Shown here piece after piece: positions 11,046-23,255 of a stretch of DNA of 64,000 nucleotides. The notes under the pieces are model-generated. The model saw only the letters and a program-made list of their open reading frames with translations, was not told the DNA's origin and ran no database searches. Origin of the DNA: Apostichopus japonicus (lineage: Eukaryota > Echinodermata > Holothuroidea > Aspidochirotida > Stichopodidae); assembly GCF_037975245.1 (NCBI RefSeq), contig NC_092565.1, forward strand, positions 11,404,499-11,468,498. The letters are read 5' to 3'. Numbering within the stretch: position 1 is the stretch's first letter; every line of letters begins with the position of its first letter. Made by a program: the position numbers and the translations under genes.

Positions 11046-13150
11046 CACTGGAAGGAAGAAGTGCACGTGGAGAGGAACACAGAGAGGGGTGCATGGAGAG
11101 GGGTGCACAGAGGGGGTGCATGGAGAGGGGTGCAGGGAGAGGGGTGCACGGAGAGAGGTGCATGGAGAGAGGTGCACTGGAAGGAAGAAGTGCACGTGGA
11201 GAGGAACACAGAGAGGGGTGCACGGAGAGGGGTGCACAGAGAGGGGTGCATGGAGAGGGGTGCAGGGAGAGAGGTGCACGGAGAGAGGTGCAGGGAGAGA
11301 GGTGCAGGGAGAGAGGTGCACGGAGAGAGGTGCACGGAGAGGGGTGCACGGAGAGGGGTGCACGGAGAGTGGTGCACGGAGAGACGTGCAGGGAGAGAGG
11401 TGCACGGGGAGATGTGCACGGAAAGAGGTGCACGGAGAGAGGTGCACGGAGAGGGGTGCACGGAGAGAGGTGAACGGAGAGAGGTGCACGGAGAGGGGTG
11501 CACGGAGAGGGGTGCACGGAGAAAGGTGAACGGAGAGAGGTGCACGGAGAGAGGTGCCCGGAGAGGGGTGCATGGAGAGAGGTGCAGTTAGAGAAGTGCA
11601 GGAAGAGAGGTGCACGGAGAGAGGTGCAGGGAGAGAGGTGCACGGAGAGAGGGGCACGGGGAGAGGTGCACGGGAGAGGTGCACGTGGAGAGGTGCACTG
11701 GGAGAGGTGCACAGAGAGAGGTGCACGGAGAGGGGTGCTCGGAGAGGGGTGCACCGAGAGGGGTGCACGGAGAGAGGTGCACGGAGAGAGGTGCACGCAG
11801 AGAGGTGCACGGAGAGGTGCACGGAGAGAGGTGCACGGAGAGAGGTGCACGGAGAGAGGTGCACGGAGAGAGGTGCACGGAGAGAGGTTCACGGAGAGAG
11901 GTGCACGGAGAGAGGTGCACGGAGAGAGGTGCACGGAGAGAGGTGCACGGAGAGAGGTGAACGGAGAGAGGTGCACGGAGAGAGGTGCACGGAGAGAGGT
12001 GCACGGAGAGAGGTGCACGGAGAGAGGTGCACGGAGAGAGGTGCACGGAGAGAGGTGCAGGGAGAGAGGTGCAGGGAAAGAGGTGCAGGGAAAGAGGTGC
12101 ACGGAGAGAGGTGCACTGGAAGAAGTGCACGTGGAGAGGTGCACGGAGAGGGGTGCACGGAGAGAGGTGCACGGAAAGGGGTGCACGGAGAGGGGTGCAC
12201 GGAGAGAGGTGCACGGAGAGAGGTGCACGGAGAGAGGTGCACGGAGAGAGGTGCACGGAGAGAGGTGCACTGGGATAGGTGCACGGGAAGAGGTGCACAG
12301 GGAGAGGTGCACGGGGAGAGGTGCACGGAGAGAGGTGCACTGGAAGAAGTGCACGTGGAGAGGTGCACGGAGAGGGGTGCACGGAGAGGGGTGCACGGAG
12401 AGAGGTGCATGGAGAGAGGTGCACTGGAAGGAAGAAGTGCACGTGGAGAGGAACACAGAGAGGGGTGCATGGAGAGGGGTGCACAGAGAGGGGTGCATGG
12501 AGAGGGGTGCAGGGAGAGGGGTGCACGGAGAGAGGTGCATGGAGAGAGGTGCACTGGAAGGAAGAAGTGCACGTGGAGAGGAACACAGAGAGGGGTGCAC
12601 GGAGAGGGGTGCACAGAGAGGGGTGCATGGAGAGGAGTGCAGGGAGAGAGGTGCACGGAGAGAGGTGCAGGGAGAGAGGTGCACGGAGAGAGGTGCACGG
12701 AGAGAGGTGCACGGAGAGAGGTGCACGGAGAGAGGTGCACTGGGAGAGGTGCACGGGAAGAGGTGCACAGGGAGAGGTGCACGGGGAGAGGTGCACGGAG
12801 AGAGGTGCACTGGAAGAAGTGCACGTGGAGAGGTGCACGGAGAGGGGTGCACGGAGAGGGGTGCACGGAGAGAGGTGCATGGAGAGAGGTGCACTGGAAG
12901 GAAGAAGTGCACGTGGAGAGGAACACAGAGAGGGGTGCATGGAGAGGGGTGCACAGAGAGGGGTGCATGGAGAGGGGTGCAGGGAGAGGGGTGCACGGAG
13001 AGAGGTGCATGGAGAGAGGTGCACTGGAAGGAAGAAGTGCACGTGGAGAGGAACACAGAGAGGGGTGCACGGAGAGGGGTGCACAGAGAGGGGTGCATGG
13101 AGAGGGGTGCAGGGAGAGAGGTGCACGGAGAGAGGTGCAGGGAGAGAGGT
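11046..13150. repeat. 126-bp doublets with off-register units
   Basis: A distinctive block, CTGGAAGGAAGAAGTGCACG, followed by an off-pattern GGAACACAGAG stretch, breaks the 14-bp register. It occurs as pairs 126 bp apart at about 11,046/11,172, 12,421/12,547 and 12,895/13,021. Another distinctive unit (GTGCAGTTAGAGAAGTGCAG) recurs near 11,581 and 13,428, a spacing of 1,847 bp. Together these show several rounds of segmental duplication within the array. Confidence 0.75.
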
Positions 13151-15339
13151 GCAGGGAGAGAGGTGCACGGAGAGAGGTGCACGGAGAGGGGTGCACGGAG
13201 AGGGGTGAACGGAGAGAGGTGCACGGAGAGACGTGCAGGGAGAGAGGTGCACGGGGAGATGTGCACGGAAAGAGGTGCACGGAGAGAGGTGCACGAAGAG
13301 GGGTGCACGGAGAGAGGTGAACGGAGAGAGGTGCACGGAGAGAGGTGCACGGAGAGGGGTGCACGGAGAGAGGTGAACGGAGAGAGGTGCACGGAGAGAG
13401 GTGCCCGGAGAGGGGTGCATGGAGAGAGGTGCAGTTAGAGAAGTGCAGGAAGAGAGGTGCACGGAGAGAGGTGCAGGGAGAGAGGTGCACGGAGAGAGGG
13501 GCACGGGGAGAGGTGCACGGGGAGAGGTGCACGTGGAGAGGTGCACTGGGAGAGGTGCACAGAGAGAGGTGCACGGAGAGGGGTGCTCGGAGAGGGGTGC
13601 ACCGAGAGGGGTGCACGAAGAGAGGTGCACGGAGAGAGGTGCACGCAGAGAGGTGCACGGAGAGGTGCACGGAGAGAGGTGCACGGAGAAAGGTGCACGG
13701 AGAGAGGTGCACGGAGAGAGGTGAACGGAGAGAGGTGCACGGAGAGAGGTGCACGGAGAGAGGTGCACGGAGAAAGGTGCACGGAGAGAGGTGCACGGAG
13801 AGAGGTGCACGGAGAGAGGTGCAGGGAGAGAGGTGCAGGGAAAGAGGTGCAGGGAAAGAGGTACACGGAGAGAGGTGCATGGAGAGAAGTGCACGGAGAG
13901 AGGTGCACGAAGAGAGGTGCCTGGAGAAGTGCACGGAGAGGGGTGCACGGAGAGAGGTGCACGGAGAGGGGTGCACGGAAAGAGGTGCACGGAGAGGGGT
14001 GCACGGAGAGAGGTGCACGGAAAGGGGTGCACGGAGAGAGGTGCACGGAAAGGGGTGCAGGGAAAGAGGTGCGTGGATAGAGGTGCGTGGAGAGAAGTGC
14101 ACGGAGAGAGGTGCACGAAGAGAGGTGCCTGGAGAAGTGCACGGAGAGGGGTGCACGGAGAGAGGTGCACGGAGAGGGGTGCACGGAAAGAGGTGCACGG
14201 AGAGGGGTGCACGGAGAGATGTGCACGGAAAGGGGTGCACGGAGAGAGGTGCACGGAGAGAGGTGCAGGGGGAGAGGTGCAGGGAGAGAGGTGCAGGGAG
14301 AGAGGTGCAGGGAGAGATGTGCCCGGAGAAGGGTGACCGGAGAGAGGTGCAGGGAGAGAGGTGCAGGGAGAGAGGTGCCCGGAGAGAGCTGCACGGAGAG
14401 AGGTGCACGGAGAGAGGTGCCTGGAGAGATGTGCACATAGAAAGGTGCACGGAGAGGTGCACGGAGATAGTTGCACGGAGTGAGGTGCAGGGAGAAAGGT
14501 GCACGGAGAGAGGTGCACGGAGAGAGGTGCAGGGGGAGAGGTGCAGGGAGAGAGGTGCAGGGAGAGAGGTGCAGGGAGAGGTGCCCGGAGAAGGGTGACC
14601 GGAGAGAGGTGCAGGGATAGAGGTGCAGGGAGAGAGGTGCCCGGAGAGAGGTGCACGGAGAGAGGTGCACGGAGAGAGGTGCCTGGAGAGATGTGCACTT
14701 AGAAAGGTGCACGGAGAGGTGCACGGAGAGAGTTGCACGGAGTGAGGTGCACGGAGAGAGGTGCACGGGAAGAGGTGCACAGGAAGAGGTGCACAGGAGA
14801 GGTGCACAGAGAGGTGCACAGAGAGGTGCACGGAGAGAGGCACACTGGAAGAAGTGCACGGAGAGAGGTGCATGGAGAGAGGTGCACGGAGAGAGGTGCA
14901 CGGAGAGAGGTGACCGGAGAGAGGTGCACGGAGAAAGGTGCCTGGAGAGATGTGCACATTGAAAGGTGCACGGAGAGGTGCACGGAGAGAGGTGCACGGA
15001 GTTGGGTGCACAGGAGAGGTGCACAGAGAGGTGCACAGAGAGGTGCACGGAGAGAGGCACACTGGAAGAAGTGCACGGAGAGAGGTGCATGGAGAGAGGT
15101 GCACGGAGAGAGGTGCACGGAGAGAGGTGACCGGAGAGAGGTGCACGGAGAAAGGTGCCTGGAGAGATGTGCACATAGAAAGGTGCACGGAGAGGTGCAC
15201 GGAGAGAGGTGCACGGAGTGAGGTGCACAGAGAGAGGTGCACGGGAAGAGGTGCACAGGAAGAGGTGCACAGGAGAGGTGCACAGAGAGGTGCACAGAGA
15301 GGTGCACGGAGAGAGGCACACTGGAAGAAGTGCACGGAG

Positions 15340-18300
15340 AGAGGTGCACGGAGAGAGGTGCACGGAGAGAGGTGCACGGAGAGAGGTGCACGGAGAGAGC
15401 TGCATGGAGAGAGCTGCACGGAGAGAGGTGCACGGAGAGAGGTGCACGGATAGAGGTGCCCGGAGAGAGGTGCACGGAGAGAGGTGCACGGAGAGAGGTG
15501 CGTGGAGAAGGATGATGCACGGAGAGAGGTGCCCGGAGAGAGGTGCCCGGAGAGAGGTGCATGGAGAGAGGTGCACTGGGAGAGGTGCACGTGAAGAGGT
15601 GCACAGGGAGAGGTGCACGGGGAGAGGTGCACGGGGAGAGGTGCAAGGAGAGAGGTGCACTGGAAGAAATGCACGTGGAGAGGCGCACGGAGAGGGTTGC
15701 ACGGAGAGGGGTGCACGGAGAGGGGTGCACGGAGAGAGGTGCACGGAGAAATGTGATGCACGGAGAGAGGTACAGGGAGAGAGGTGCAGGGAGAGAGGTG
15801 CACGGTGAGAGGTGCCCGGAGAGAGGTGCACGGGGAGAGGTGCAAGGAGAGAGGTGCACTGGAAGAAATGCACGTGGAGAGGCGCACGGAGAGGGTTGCA
15901 CGGAGAGGGGTGCACGGAGAGGGTGCACGGAGAGAGGTGCACGGAGAAATGTGATGCACGGAGAGAGGTACAGGGAGAGAGGTGCAGGGAGAGAGGTGCA
16001 CGGTGAGAGGTGCCCGGAGAGAGGTGCCCAGAGAGGTGCCCGGAGAGAGGTGCCCGGAGAGACCTGCACGGAGAGAGGTGCACGGAGAGAGGTGCACGGA
16101 GAGATGTGCGCGGAGAGAGGTGCCCGGAGAGAGGTGCCCGGAGAGAGGTGCACGGAGAGAGGTGCACTGGGAGAGGTGCACGTGAAGAGGTGCACGGGGA
16201 GAGGTGCATGGGGAGAGGTCCACGGGGAGAGGTGCAGTGGAAGAAGTGCACGTGGAGAGGTGCAGGGAGAGAGGTGCAGGGAAAGAGGTGCCTGGAGAGA
16301 GGTGCCTGAAGAGGGGTGCATGGAGAGAGGTGCAGGGAGAGAGCCGCAGGGAGAGAGGTGCACAGAGAGAGGTGCACGGAGAGAGGTGCACGGAGAGAGG
16401 TGCCCGGAAGGATGTGCACATAGAGAGGTGCATGGAGAGGTGCACGGAGAGAGGTGCACGGAGTGAGGTGCACAGAGAGAGGTGCACGGGAAGAGGTGCA
16501 CAGGAAGAGGTGCACGGAGAGAGGTGCACAGAGAGAGGTGCCCGGAGAGAGCTGCACGGAGAGAGCTGCACGGAGAGAGGTGCACGGAGAGAGGTGCACG
16601 GAGAGAGGTGCCCGGAGAGAGGTGCAGGGAGTGAGGTGCAGGGAGAGACTTGCATGGAGAGAGGTGCCCGGAGAGGGGTTCACGGAGAGAGGTTCACGGA
16701 GAGAGGTGCACGGAGAGAGGTGCACGGAGAGAGGTGCACTGAGAGAGGTTCACGGAGAGAGGTGCACGGAGAGAGGTGCACGGAGAGAGGTGCACGGAGA
16801 GAGGTGCAGGGAGAGAGGTGCAGGGAGAGAGGTGCAGGGAGAGAGGTGCAGGGAGAGATGTGCCCGGAGAAGGGTGCCCGGACAGAGGTGCTGGGAGAGA
16901 GGTGCAGGGAGAGAGGTTCCCGGAGAGAGGTGCACGGAGAGAGGTGCACGGATAGAGGTGCAGGGAGAGAGGTGCAGGGAGAGAGGTGCAGGGAGAGAGG
17001 TGCAGGGAGAGATGTGCCCGGAGAAGGGTGCCCGGAGAAAGGTGCAGGGAGAGAGGTGCAGGGAGAGAGGTGCCCGGAGAAAGGTGCACGGAGAGAGGTG
17101 CACGGAGAGAGGTGCCTGTTGAGATGTGCACATAGAAAGGTGCACGGAGAGAGGTGCACGGAGTGAGGTGCACGGAGAGAGGTGCACGGAGAGAGGTGCA
17201 CGGAGAGAGGTGCACGGAGAGAGCTGCACGGAGAGAGGTGCACGGAGAGAGGTGCACGGAGAGAGGTGCCCGGAGAGAGGTGCACGGAGAGAGGTGCACG
17301 GAGAGAGGTGCGTGGAGAAGGGTGATGCACGGAGAGAGGTACCGGGAGAAAGGTACAGGGAGAGAGGTGCACGGAGAGAGGTGCCCGGAGAGAGGTGCCC
17401 GGAGAGAGGTGCCCGGAGAGAGGTGCCCGGAGAGAGGTGCCCGGAGAGAGGTGCACGGAGAGAGGTGCACGGAGAGATGTGCCCGGAGAAGGGTGCGCGG
17501 AGAGAGGTGCCCAGAGAGAGGTGCCCGGAGAGAGGTGCACGGAGAGAGGTGCACTGGAAGAAATGCACGGAGAGTGGTGCACGGAGAGAGGTGCCCGGAG
17601 AGAGGTGCACGGAGAGGGGTGCACGGAGAGAGGTGCCCGGAGAGAGGTGCCCGGAGAGAGGTGCCCGGAGAGAGGTGCCCGGAGAGAGGTGCACGGAGAG
17701 AGGTGCACGGAGATTTGCACGGAGAGAGGTGCACGGAGAGAGGTGCACGGAGAGAGGTGCAGGGAGAGAGGTGCAGGGAGAGAGATGCAGGGAGAGAGTT
17801 GCAGGGAGAGAGGTGCATGAAGGGAGGTGCACTGGAAGAAGTGCACGTGGAGAGGTGTACGGAGAGGGGTGCCTGGAGAGAGGTGCACGGAGAGAGGTGC
17901 ACAGAGAGAGGTGCACGGAGAGGTGCACAGAGAGAGGTGCACGGAGAGAGGTGCACGGAGAGGTGCACGGAGAGAGGTGCACGGAGAGAGGTGCACTTAG
18001 AGAGGTGCAGGGAGAGAGGTGCAGGGAGAGAGATGCAGGGAGAGAGTTGCAGGGAGAGAGGTGCATGGAGGGAGGTGCACTGGAAGAAGTGCACGTGGAG
18101 AGGTGTACGGAGAGGGGTGCACGGAGAGAGGTGCACGGAGTGAGGTGCACAGAGAGAGGTGCACGGGAAGAGGTGCACAGGAAGAGGTGCACGGAGAGAG
18201 GTGCACGGAGAGAGGTGCCTGGAGAGAGCTGCACGGAGAGAGCTGCACGGAGAGAGGTGCACGGAGAGAGGTGCACGGAGAGAGGTGCCCGGAGAGAGGT

Positions 18301-21300
18301 GCAGGGAGTGAGGTGCAGGGAGAGACTTGCACGGAGAGAGGTGCCCGGAGAGAGGTGCCCGGGAGAGGTGCAGTGGAAGAAGTGCACGTGGAGAGGTGCA
18401 GGGAGAGAGGTGCAGGGAGAGAGGTGCCTGGAGAGAGGTGCCTGAAGAGGGGTGCATGGAGAGAGGTGCAGGGAGAGAGCCGCAGGGAGAGAGGTGCACA
18501 GAGAGAGGTGCACGGAGAGAGGTGCACGGAGAGAGGTGCCCAAAAGGATGTGCACATAGAGAGGTGCATGGAGAGGTGCACGGAGAGAGGTGCACGGAGT
18601 GAGGTGCACAGAGAGAGGTGCACGGGAAGAGGTGCACAGGAAGAGGTGCACGGAGAGAGGTGCACGGAGAGAGGTGCCCGGAGAGAGCTGCACGGAGAGA
18701 GCTGCACGGAGAGAGGTGCACGGAGAGAGGTGCACGGAGAGAGGTGCCCGGAGAGAGGTGCAGGGAGTGAGGTGCAGGGAGAGACTTGCATGGAGAGAGG
18801 TGCCCGGAGAGGGGTGCCCGGAGAGGGGTGCACGGAGAGAGGTGCACGGAGAGAGGTGCAGGGAGAGAGGTGCACGGAGAGAGGTGCACGGATAGGGGTG
18901 CACGGAGAGGGGTGCACGGAGAGAGGTGCACGGAGAGAGGTGCAGGGAGAGAGGTGCAGGGAAAGAGGTGCACGGAGAAAGGTGAACGGAGAGAGGTGCA
19001 CGGAGAGAGGTTCACGGAGAGAGGTTCACGGAGAGAGGTTCACGGAGAGAGGTGCACGGGAAGAGGTGCACAGGAAGAGGTTCACGGAGAGAGGTGCACG
19101 GAGAGAGAGGTGCACGGAGAGATGTGCAGGGAGCGAGGTGCACGGATAGAGGTGCAGAGAGAGAGGTGCAGGGAGAGAGGTGCAGGGAGAGAGGTGCAGA
19201 GAGAGAGGTGCAGGGAGAGAGGTGCAGGGAGAGAGGTGCAGGGAGAGAGGTGCAGGGAGAGAGTTGCCCGGAGAAAGGTGCACGGAGAGAGGTGCACGGA
19301 GAGAGGTGCACGGAGAGAGGTGCACGGAGAGAGCTGCATGGAGAGAGCTGCACGGAGAGAGGTGCACGGAGAGAGGTGCACGGAGAGAGGTGCCCGGAGA
19401 GAGGTGCACGGAGAGAGGTGCACGGAGAGAGGTGCGTGGAGAAGGATGATGCACGGAGAGAGGTGCCCGGAGAGAGGTGCCCGGAGAGAGGTGCATGGAG
19501 AGAGGTGCACTGGGAGAGGTGCACGTGAAGAGGTGCACAGGGAGAGGTGCACGGGGAGAGGTGCACGGGGAGAGGTGCAAGGAGAGAGGTGCACTGGAAG
19601 AAATGCACGTGGAGAGGCGCACGGAGAGGGTTGCACGGAGAGGGGTGCACGGAGAGGGGTGCACGGAGAGAGGTGCACGGAGAAATGTGATGCACGGAGA
19701 GAGGTACAGGGAGAGAGGTGCAGGGAGAGAGGTGCACGGTGAGAGGTGCCCGGAGAGAGGTGCACGGGGAGAGGTGCAAGGAGAGAGGTGCACTGGAAGA
19801 AATGCACGTGGAGAGGCGCACGGAGAGGGTTGCACGGAGAGGGGTGCACGGAGAGGGTGCACGGAGAGAGGTGCACGGAGAAATGTGATGCACGGAGAGA
19901 GGTACAGGGAGAGAGGTGCAGGGAGAGAGGTGCACGGTGAGAGGTGCCCGGAGAGAGGTGCCCAGAGAGGTGCCCGGAGAGAGGTGCCCGGAGAGACCTG
20001 CACGGAGAGAGGTGCACGGAGAGAGGTGCACGGAGAGATGTGCGCGGAGAGAGGTGCCCGGAGAGAGGTGCCCGGAGAGAGGTGCACGGAGAGAGGTGCA
20101 CTGGGAGAGGTGCACGTGAAGAGGTGCACGGGGAGAGGTGCATGGGGAGAGGTCCACGGGGAGAGGTGCAGTGGAAGAAGTGCACGTGGAGAGGTGCAGG
20201 GAGAGAGGTGCAGGGAAAGAGGTGCCTGGAGAGAGGTGCCTGAAGAGGGGTGCATGGAGAGAGGTGCAGGGAGAGAGCCGCAGGGAGAGAGGTGCACAGA
20301 GAGAGGTGCACGGAGAGAGGTGCACGGAGAGAGGTGCCCGGAAGGATGTGCACATAGAGAGGTGCATGGAGAGGTGCACGGAGAGAGGTGCACGGAGTGA
20401 GGTGCACAGAGAGAGGTGCACGGGAAGAGGTGCACAGGAAGAGGTGCACGGAGAGAGGTGCACAGAGAGAGGTGCCCGGAGAGAGCTGCACGGAGAGAGC
20501 TGCACGGAGAGAGGTGCACGGAGAGAGGTGCACGGAGAGAGGTGCCCGGAGAGAGGTGCAGGGAGTGAGGTGCAGGGAGAGACTTGCATGGAGAGAGGTG
20601 CCCGGAGAGGGGTTCACGGAGAGAGGTTCACGGAGAGAGGTGCACGGAGAGAGGTGCACGGAGAGAGGTGCACTGAGAGAGGTTCACGGAGAGAGGTGCA
20701 CGGAGAGAGGTGCACGGAGAGAGGTGCACGGAGAGAGGTGCAGGGAGAGAGGTGCAGGGAGAGAGGTGCAGGGAGAGAGGTGCAGGGAGAGATGTGCCCG
20801 GAGAAGGGTGCCCGGACAGAGGTGCTGGGAGAGAGGTGCAGGGAGAGAGGTTCCCGGAGAGAGGTGCACGGAGAGAGGTGCACGGATAGAGGTGCAGGGA
20901 GAGAGGTGCAGGGAGAGAGGTGCAGGGAGAGAGGTGCAGGGAGAGATGTGCCCGGAGAAGGGTGCCCGGAGAAAGGTGCAGGGAGAGAGGTGCAGGGAGA
21001 GAGGTGCCCGGAGAAAGGTGCACGGAGAGAGGTGCACGGAGAGAGGTGCCTGGAGAGATGTGCACATAGAAAGGTGCACGGAGAGAGGTGCACGGAGTGA
21101 GGTGCACGGAGAGAGGTGCACGGAGAGAGGTGCACGGAGAGAGGTGCACGGAGAGAGCTGCACGGAGAGAGGTGCACGGAGAGAGGTGCACGGAGAGAGG
21201 TGCCCGGAGAGAGGTGCACGGAGAGAGGTGCACGGAGAGAGGTGCGTGGAGAAGGGTGATGCACGGAGAGAGGTACCGGGAGAAAGGTACAGGGAGAGAG

Positions 21301-23255
21301 GTGCACGGAGAGAGGTGCCCGGAGAGAGGTGCCCGGAGAGAGGTGCCCGGAGAGAGGTGCCCGGAGAGAGGTGCCCGGAGAGAGGTGCACGGAGAGAGGT
21401 GCACGGAGAGATGTGCCCGGAGAAGGGTGCGCGGAGAGAGGTGCCCAGAGAGAGGTGCCCGGAGAGAGGTGCACGGAGAGAGGTGCACTGGAAGAAATGC
21501 ACGGAGAGTGGTGCACGGAGAGAGGTGCCCGGAGAGAGGTGCACGGAGAGGGGTGCACGGAGAGAGGTGCCCGGAGAGAGGTGCCCGGAGAGAGGTGCCC
21601 GGAGAGAGGTGCCCGGAGAGAGGTGCACGGAGAGAGGTGCACGGAGATTTGCACGGAGAGAGGTGCACGGAGAGAGGTGCACGGAGAGAGGTGCAGGGAG
21701 AGAGGTGCAGGGAGAGAGATGCAGGGAGAGAGTTGCAGGGAGAGAGGTGCATGAAGGGAGGTGCACTGGAAGAAGTGCACGTGGAGAGGTGTACGGAGAG
21801 GGGTGCCTGGAGAGAGGTGCACGGAGAGAGGTGCACAGAGAGAGGTGCACGGAGAGGTGCACAGAGAGAGGTGCACGGAGAGAGGTGCACGGAGAGGTGC
21901 ACGGAGAGAGGTGCACGGAGAGAGGTGCACGGAGAGAGGTGCAGGGAGAGAGGTGCAGGGAGAGAGATGCAGGGAGAGAGTTGCAGGGAGAGAGGTGCAT
22001 GGAGGGAGGTGCACTGGAAGAAGTGCACGTGGAGAGGTGTACGGAGAGGGGTGCACGGAGAGAGGTGCACGGAGTGAGGTGCACAGAGAGAGGTGCACGG
22101 GAAGAGGTGCACAGGAAGAGGTGCACGGAGAGAGGTGCACGGAGAGAGGTGCCTGGAGAGAGCTGCACGGAGAGAGCTGCACGGAGAGAGGTGCACGGAG
22201 AGAGGTGCACGGAGAGAGGTGCCCGGAGAGAGGTGCAGGGAGTGAGGTGCAGGGAGAGACTTGCACGGAGAGAGGTGCCCGGAGAGAGGTGCCCGGGAGA
22301 GGTGCAGTGGAAGAAGTGCACGTGGAGAGGTGCAGGGAGAGAGGTGCAGGGAGAGAGGTGCCTGGAGAGAGGTGCCTGAAGAGGGGTGCATGGAGAGAGG
22401 TGCAGGGAGAGAGCCGCAGGGAGAGAGGTGCACAGAGAGAGGTGCACGGAGAGAGGTGCACGGAGAGAGGTGCCCAAAAGGATGTGCACATAGAGAGGTG
22501 CATGGAGAGGTGCACGGAGAGAGGTGCACGGAGTGAGGTGCACAGAGAGAGGTGCACGGGAAGAGGTGCACAGGAAGAGGTGCACGGAGAGAGGTGCACG
22601 GAGAGAGGTGCCCGGAGAGAGCTGCACGGAGAGAGCTGCACGGAGAGAGGTGCACGGAGAGAGGTGCACGGAGAGAGGTGCCCGGAGAGAGGTGCAGGGA
22701 GTGAGGTGCAGGGAGAGACTTGCATGGAGAGAGGTGCCCGGAGAGGGGTGCCCGGAGAGGGGTGCACGGAGAGAGGTGCAGGGAGAGAGGTGCAGGGAGA
22801 GAGGTGCACGGAGAGAGGTGCACGGATAGGGGTGCACGGAGAGGGGTGCACGGAGAGAGGTGCACGGAGAGAGGTGCAGGGAGAGAGGTGCACGGGGAGA
22901 TGTGCACGGAAAGAGGTGCACGGAGAAAGGTGAACGGAGAGAGGTGCACGGAGAGAGGTTCACGGAGAGAGGTTCACGGAGAGAGGTTCACGGAGAGAGG
23001 TGCACGGGAAGAGGTGCACAGGAAGAGGTTCACGGAGAGAGGTGCACGGAGAGAGAGGTGCACGGAGAGATGTGCAGGGAGCGAGGTGCACGGATAGAGG
23101 TGCAGAGAGAGAGGTGCAGGGAGAGAGGTGCAGGGAGAGAGGTGCAGAGAGAGAGGTGCAGGGAGAGAGGTGCAGGGAGAGAGGTGCAGGGAGAGAGGTG
23201 CAGGGAGAGAGTTGCCCGGAGAAAGGTGCACGGAGAGAGGTGCACGGAGAGAGGT
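15340..23255. repeat. Near-perfect 3.93-kb tandem duplication inside the minisatellite
   Basis: The irregular order of variant units from about 15,340 to 19,270 is repeated from about 19,275 to 23,255. Many independent landmarks are offset by exactly 3,934 bp (for example 15,543/19,477, 16,454/20,388, 17,154/21,088 and 18,590/22,524). One extra 14-bp unit near 22,900 changes the offset to 3,948. Few substitutions are visible (for example 17,111-17,114 and 17,995), so the event is recent or homogenised. Part of the pattern appears a third time from about 23,260, offset ~2,213-2,220 bp from the second copy. Confidence 0.88.

Noticed and set aside
8218-13392. Minus-strand ORF of 1,724 codons, plus other ORFs of 600-1,600 codons in 8-27 kb
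   Set aside because: They follow from a stop-free 14-bp unit read in any frame. Several overlap on both strands, with no domain or start context.
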